Part shown: positions 62,138 through 64,000 of the stretch, in pieces
Layout: every line of letters begins with the position of its first letter
Position numbering within the stretch: position 1 is the first letter of the stretch
Source of the DNA: JANWXD01 sp037446115
Lineage (GTDB): Bacteria; Acidobacteriota; Terriglobia; Bryobacterales; Bryobacteraceae
Assembly: GCA_037446115.1 (NCBI GenBank)
Contig: JBBIJF010000010.1
Coordinates: forward strand, 75,555 to 139,554
Length of the DNA stretch: 64,000 bases
Direction: 5' to 3'
The notes under the pieces: generated by a model
The model's database searches: none
What the model was told of the DNA's origin: nothing
Seen by the model: only the letters and a program-made list of their open reading frames with translations
Position numbers and translations under genes: made by a program

Positions 62138-63073
62138 ATGCCGGACTATGTGGTGCGGATCCGGCCGCGGGCGGCGTTCGGGACGCCCCTGCACTCGGGG
62201 ACGCTGTTCGGGCATCTGTGCTGGGCCTGGCGGCACCGGCGGGGGGAGGCGTCGCTCGGGGACTGGCTGGCCTCGCTTGCGGAAGATCCGTTTCTGATTT
62301 CGGACGGAATGCCGCGGGGCCGGCTGCCGCGTCCGGAGATGCCGCCGCCGCGGCGGGAGGGCAGGCCGTCGCTCGAGGAGGCGGAGCGCTTCAAGCGCGC
62401 CTGGAAGCGGCGGTGGATGCGGCGTGAGACGTTTCTCAAGCTGCGTTCCGGGCTGATCCCGCAGAGGCTGCTGGCGGCGCTGCTTGAGGAGGAGGCCGCC
62501 GAGGAGCGCCAAGAGCGGGAGCGGGCGCGGTGGTTCCGCAGCCGCCGCGCGGCGCACAACACCATCAACCGGCTGACGGGGCGGACGCCGGAGCGGGGCG
62601 GTTTGTTCTTCATGGACGAGCTGTGGCCGGAGGAGGAATGCGAGGCGGAGGTGTGGGTGCGGTGCTCACTGGGCGCCAAGGAGCTCGAGGAGCTGTTCGG
62701 GATAGTGGGCGAGCTGGGCTACGGGCGTGACGCCTCGACGGGCCGGGGCAGGTTCGAGGCGGAGGTGGAGGCGGCGCCGGCGGGCGTGCTGGACGGGGAA
62801 TGGCCGCGGCGGATGAGCCTGTCGCACGGCGCGCTGAGCGAGAACATGCTGGAGGCGCGCTACCGGCTGGAGACCCACTACGGGAAGCTGGGCTCGCTGT
62901 GGGCGGGCGGGGGCGATCCGTTCAAGTATCCGCTGACGCTGCTGGCTCCGGGGGCGAATTTCCGGCCCGGGGACGACGGACCGTACGGGGAACTGCTGGG
63001 CGGCGTGCATCCGCACAAGGACAGCGTGCGGCACAACGCCTGGCATCTGACGGTGGGCTACCGGGAGGCGTAA
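62138..63073 (+). CDS. csm4: Type III-A 5'-tag binding subunit Csm4
   Basis: RAMP subunit that holds the crRNA 5' tag and Cas10. The 311-residue protein starts VVRIRPRAAFGTPLHSGTLFGHLCWAW, has the NTINRLTGRT and ELGYGRDASTGRGRF glycine-rich loop, and ends with HKDSVRHNAWHLTVGY. The order and motifs match Csm4. It begins 3 bp after csm3. Confidence 0.9.
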   Translation: MPDYVVRIRPRAAFGTPLHSGTLFGHLCWAWRHRRGEASLGDWLASLAEDPFLISDGMPRGRLPRPEMPPPRREGRPSLEEAERFKRAWKRRWMRRETFLKLRSGLIPQRLLAALLEEEAAEERQERERARWFRSRRAAHNTINRLTGRTPERGGLFFMDELWPEEECEAEVWVRCSLGAKELEELFGIVGELGYGRDASTGRGRFEAEVEAAPAGVLDGEWPRRMSLSHGALSENMLEARYRLETHYGKLGSLWAGGGDPFKYPLTLLAPGANFRPGDDGPYGELLGGVHPHKDSVRHNAWHLTVGYREA

Positions 63074-63091
63074 GGAGGAAAGGAGGCCGAG

Positions 63092-64000
63092 TTGGCGGAA
63101 CGAATTTTTCGTGCGGTGGTGCTGACGCCGGTCCACGTCGGAAGCGGAGACCGGCTGGCGCCGGAGGACTATGTTCTGGAGGAGAGGACGAACCGGCTGG
63201 TGCGGCTGCGGACGGGCGCGCTGCTGCGGGATCTGGGGGAGGCCGAGCGGCGGCGGCTGGAGAGCCTGCTGCGGGAGAACCGGTTTAGAGAGGCGCGGCG
63301 TGTGCTGGCGGCGCACGCTGGGGAGGCGAAGTACCGGGCCTGGGAGGTGGCGGTGGGCAAGGAGTCGGTGGCGGAACTCAAGGTGGCGGTCGAGGAGCCG
63401 GAGCGGCGCCGGGGCGAGGTGCTGGCGTTGCAGCGCAACCCGTACACCGGGGCGGCGATCGTTCCCGGATCGGCGATCAAGGGAGCGATCCGGACGGCGT
63501 TGCTGAACGCGTGCGTGAACCATCCGCCGGCGTCGAAGAAGGCGGAGGTGGCCAGGCGGATCGAAGAAGCCAAGGGCGCGGATCTGAAGGAGGCCTGGCA
63601 GACGCTCGAGAGCGCGGGATTTCAGTACCCGCGGAGCGAGACGGAGAAGGATCCGATGCGGCTGATCCATGTGGCGGATGCGGAGGTGGGGCCGGAGGCG
63701 GTGCGGGTGGACCGGGCGGTGATCGTCAACCGCAGCGGCGAGGCGGCGCCGGCGGGCGGGATTCAGATACATGTGGAGCGGCTGGTGTCGCGGGCCGACG
63801 GGGGCGCGGGGGCGGAGTTTGGGGTGCGGATTGCGCTCGAGGAGGAGCGGGCGAAGGATGCGAGGATACGGGAGCTGCTGAGCGTGATTTTCGACTGGGA
63901 GTTTCTGAGGGAGGCCTGCAATTCATTTTTCGCCCGGCGGTGGCGGGAGGAGGCGGCGGCGTTTCGGCGGGTGAAGGAGGCGGTGGGGGAGCGGGCGGAG
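63092..64000 (+). CDS. csm5: Type III-A subunit Csm5, 3' end outside the window
   Basis: RAMP subunit that caps the 3' end of the crRNA in the Csm complex. The frame is open from TTG 63092 to the right edge (303 codons). AGGAGG at 63081-63086 lies 5 nt upstream. Motifs: VVLTPVHVGSGDRLAPEDYV at the N-terminus and the RAMP motif IVPGSAIKGAIRTALLNA. A typical Csm5 has about 380-400 residues, so about a quarter is missing here. Confidence 0.9.
   Translation, partial: MAERIFRAVVLTPVHVGSGDRLAPEDYVLEERTNRLVRLRTGALLRDLGEAERRRLESLLRENRFREARRVLAAHAGEAKYRAWEVAVGKESVAELKVAVEEPERRRGEVLALQRNPYTGAAIVPGSAIKGAIRTALLNACVNHPPASKKAEVARRIEEAKGADLKEAWQTLESAGFQYPRSETEKDPMRLIHVADAEVGPEAVRVDRAVIVNRSGEAAPAGGIQIHVERLVSRADGGAGAEFGVRIALEEERAKDARIRELLSVIFDWEFLREACNSFFARRWREEAAAFRRVKEAVGERAE

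Noticed and set aside
60680..62557. A 625-codon open frame on the minus strand opposite the csm genes
   Set aside because: It runs antisense to csm2, csm3 and part of csm4, has no ribosome-binding site and has the composition of a shadow frame.

Overview
The window is 64 kb of GC-rich, densely packed bacterial chromosome with both strands coding, many 4-bp ATGA/GTGA overlaps and short intergenic gaps. The gene set points to an Acidobacteriota member, most likely near the Solibacter/Bryobacter group. Pointers are two VWFA-domain proteins of the acidobacterial type, FG-GAP/ASPIC-UnbV surface proteins, a Tat-signal Gfo/Idh oxidoreductase, a bacillithiol deacetylase and an Hfq variant with a long N-terminus. 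This assignment is inferred from family content, not from a marker-gene tree. No rRNA, tRNA, insertion sequence or canonical CRISPR array was found.

Layout. 1-5.5 kb: the 3' end of an ASPIC/UnbV protein, a TPR protein, a FecR-like protein, dTDP-rhamnose synthase rfbD, a VWFA protein and an AlkA-type DNA glycosylase. 5.6-9.3 kb: inositol catabolism operon iolB-iolD-iolC. 9.4-16.4 kb: an Hfq-like protein, a thioesterase, ssb, then the operon pfkB-rhomboid-CxxC protein-bshB1. 16.4-18.6 kb: a two-gene cassette of an AlbA_2/GHKL-type ATP-binding protein and a ParA-like ATPase. 18.6-28.4 kb (minus strand): a surface polysaccharide locus with rfbA, rfbC, rfbB, four GT4-type glycosyltransferases (one fused to a methyltransferase), a DUF3108 protein and an ABC-2 export permease. 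28.6-36.8 kb: a GT-C membrane glycosyltransferase, a cupin, beta-propeller proteins, a second VWFA protein and two paralogous coiled-coil membrane proteins. 36.9-46.7 kb: maeB, an exported oxidoreductase, a trypsin-fold protease with a PrcB-like partner, glmU and a molybdopterin oxidoreductase. 46.7-55.8 kb: two GT-C membrane proteins, a DksA/TraR protein, pgeF, a lone nuoB, an FAH-family protein, an RRM protein, cdsA and uppS.

56.2-64 kb: a type III-A CRISPR-Cas operon in the order cas6, CARF protein, cas10, an 88-residue unknown, csm2, csm3, csm4, csm5; csm5 runs off the right edge. Cas10 keeps both the HD and GGDD motifs, so target-activated DNA cleavage and cyclic oligoadenylate synthesis are expected. 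The only sensor visible is a CARF protein with a winged-helix-like C-terminus and no HEPN RNase motif.

Most unusual points: four copies of a TTGGSTTCGTTTGGTC-like motif spaced 49-71-49 bp just before the cas operon; the extra small gene inside that operon; the ATPase/ParA cassette; a 612-bp antisense overlap where a membrane protein has lost its expected stop; and several genes whose -10 box lies 5-7 nt before the start codon, suggesting leaderless mRNAs.
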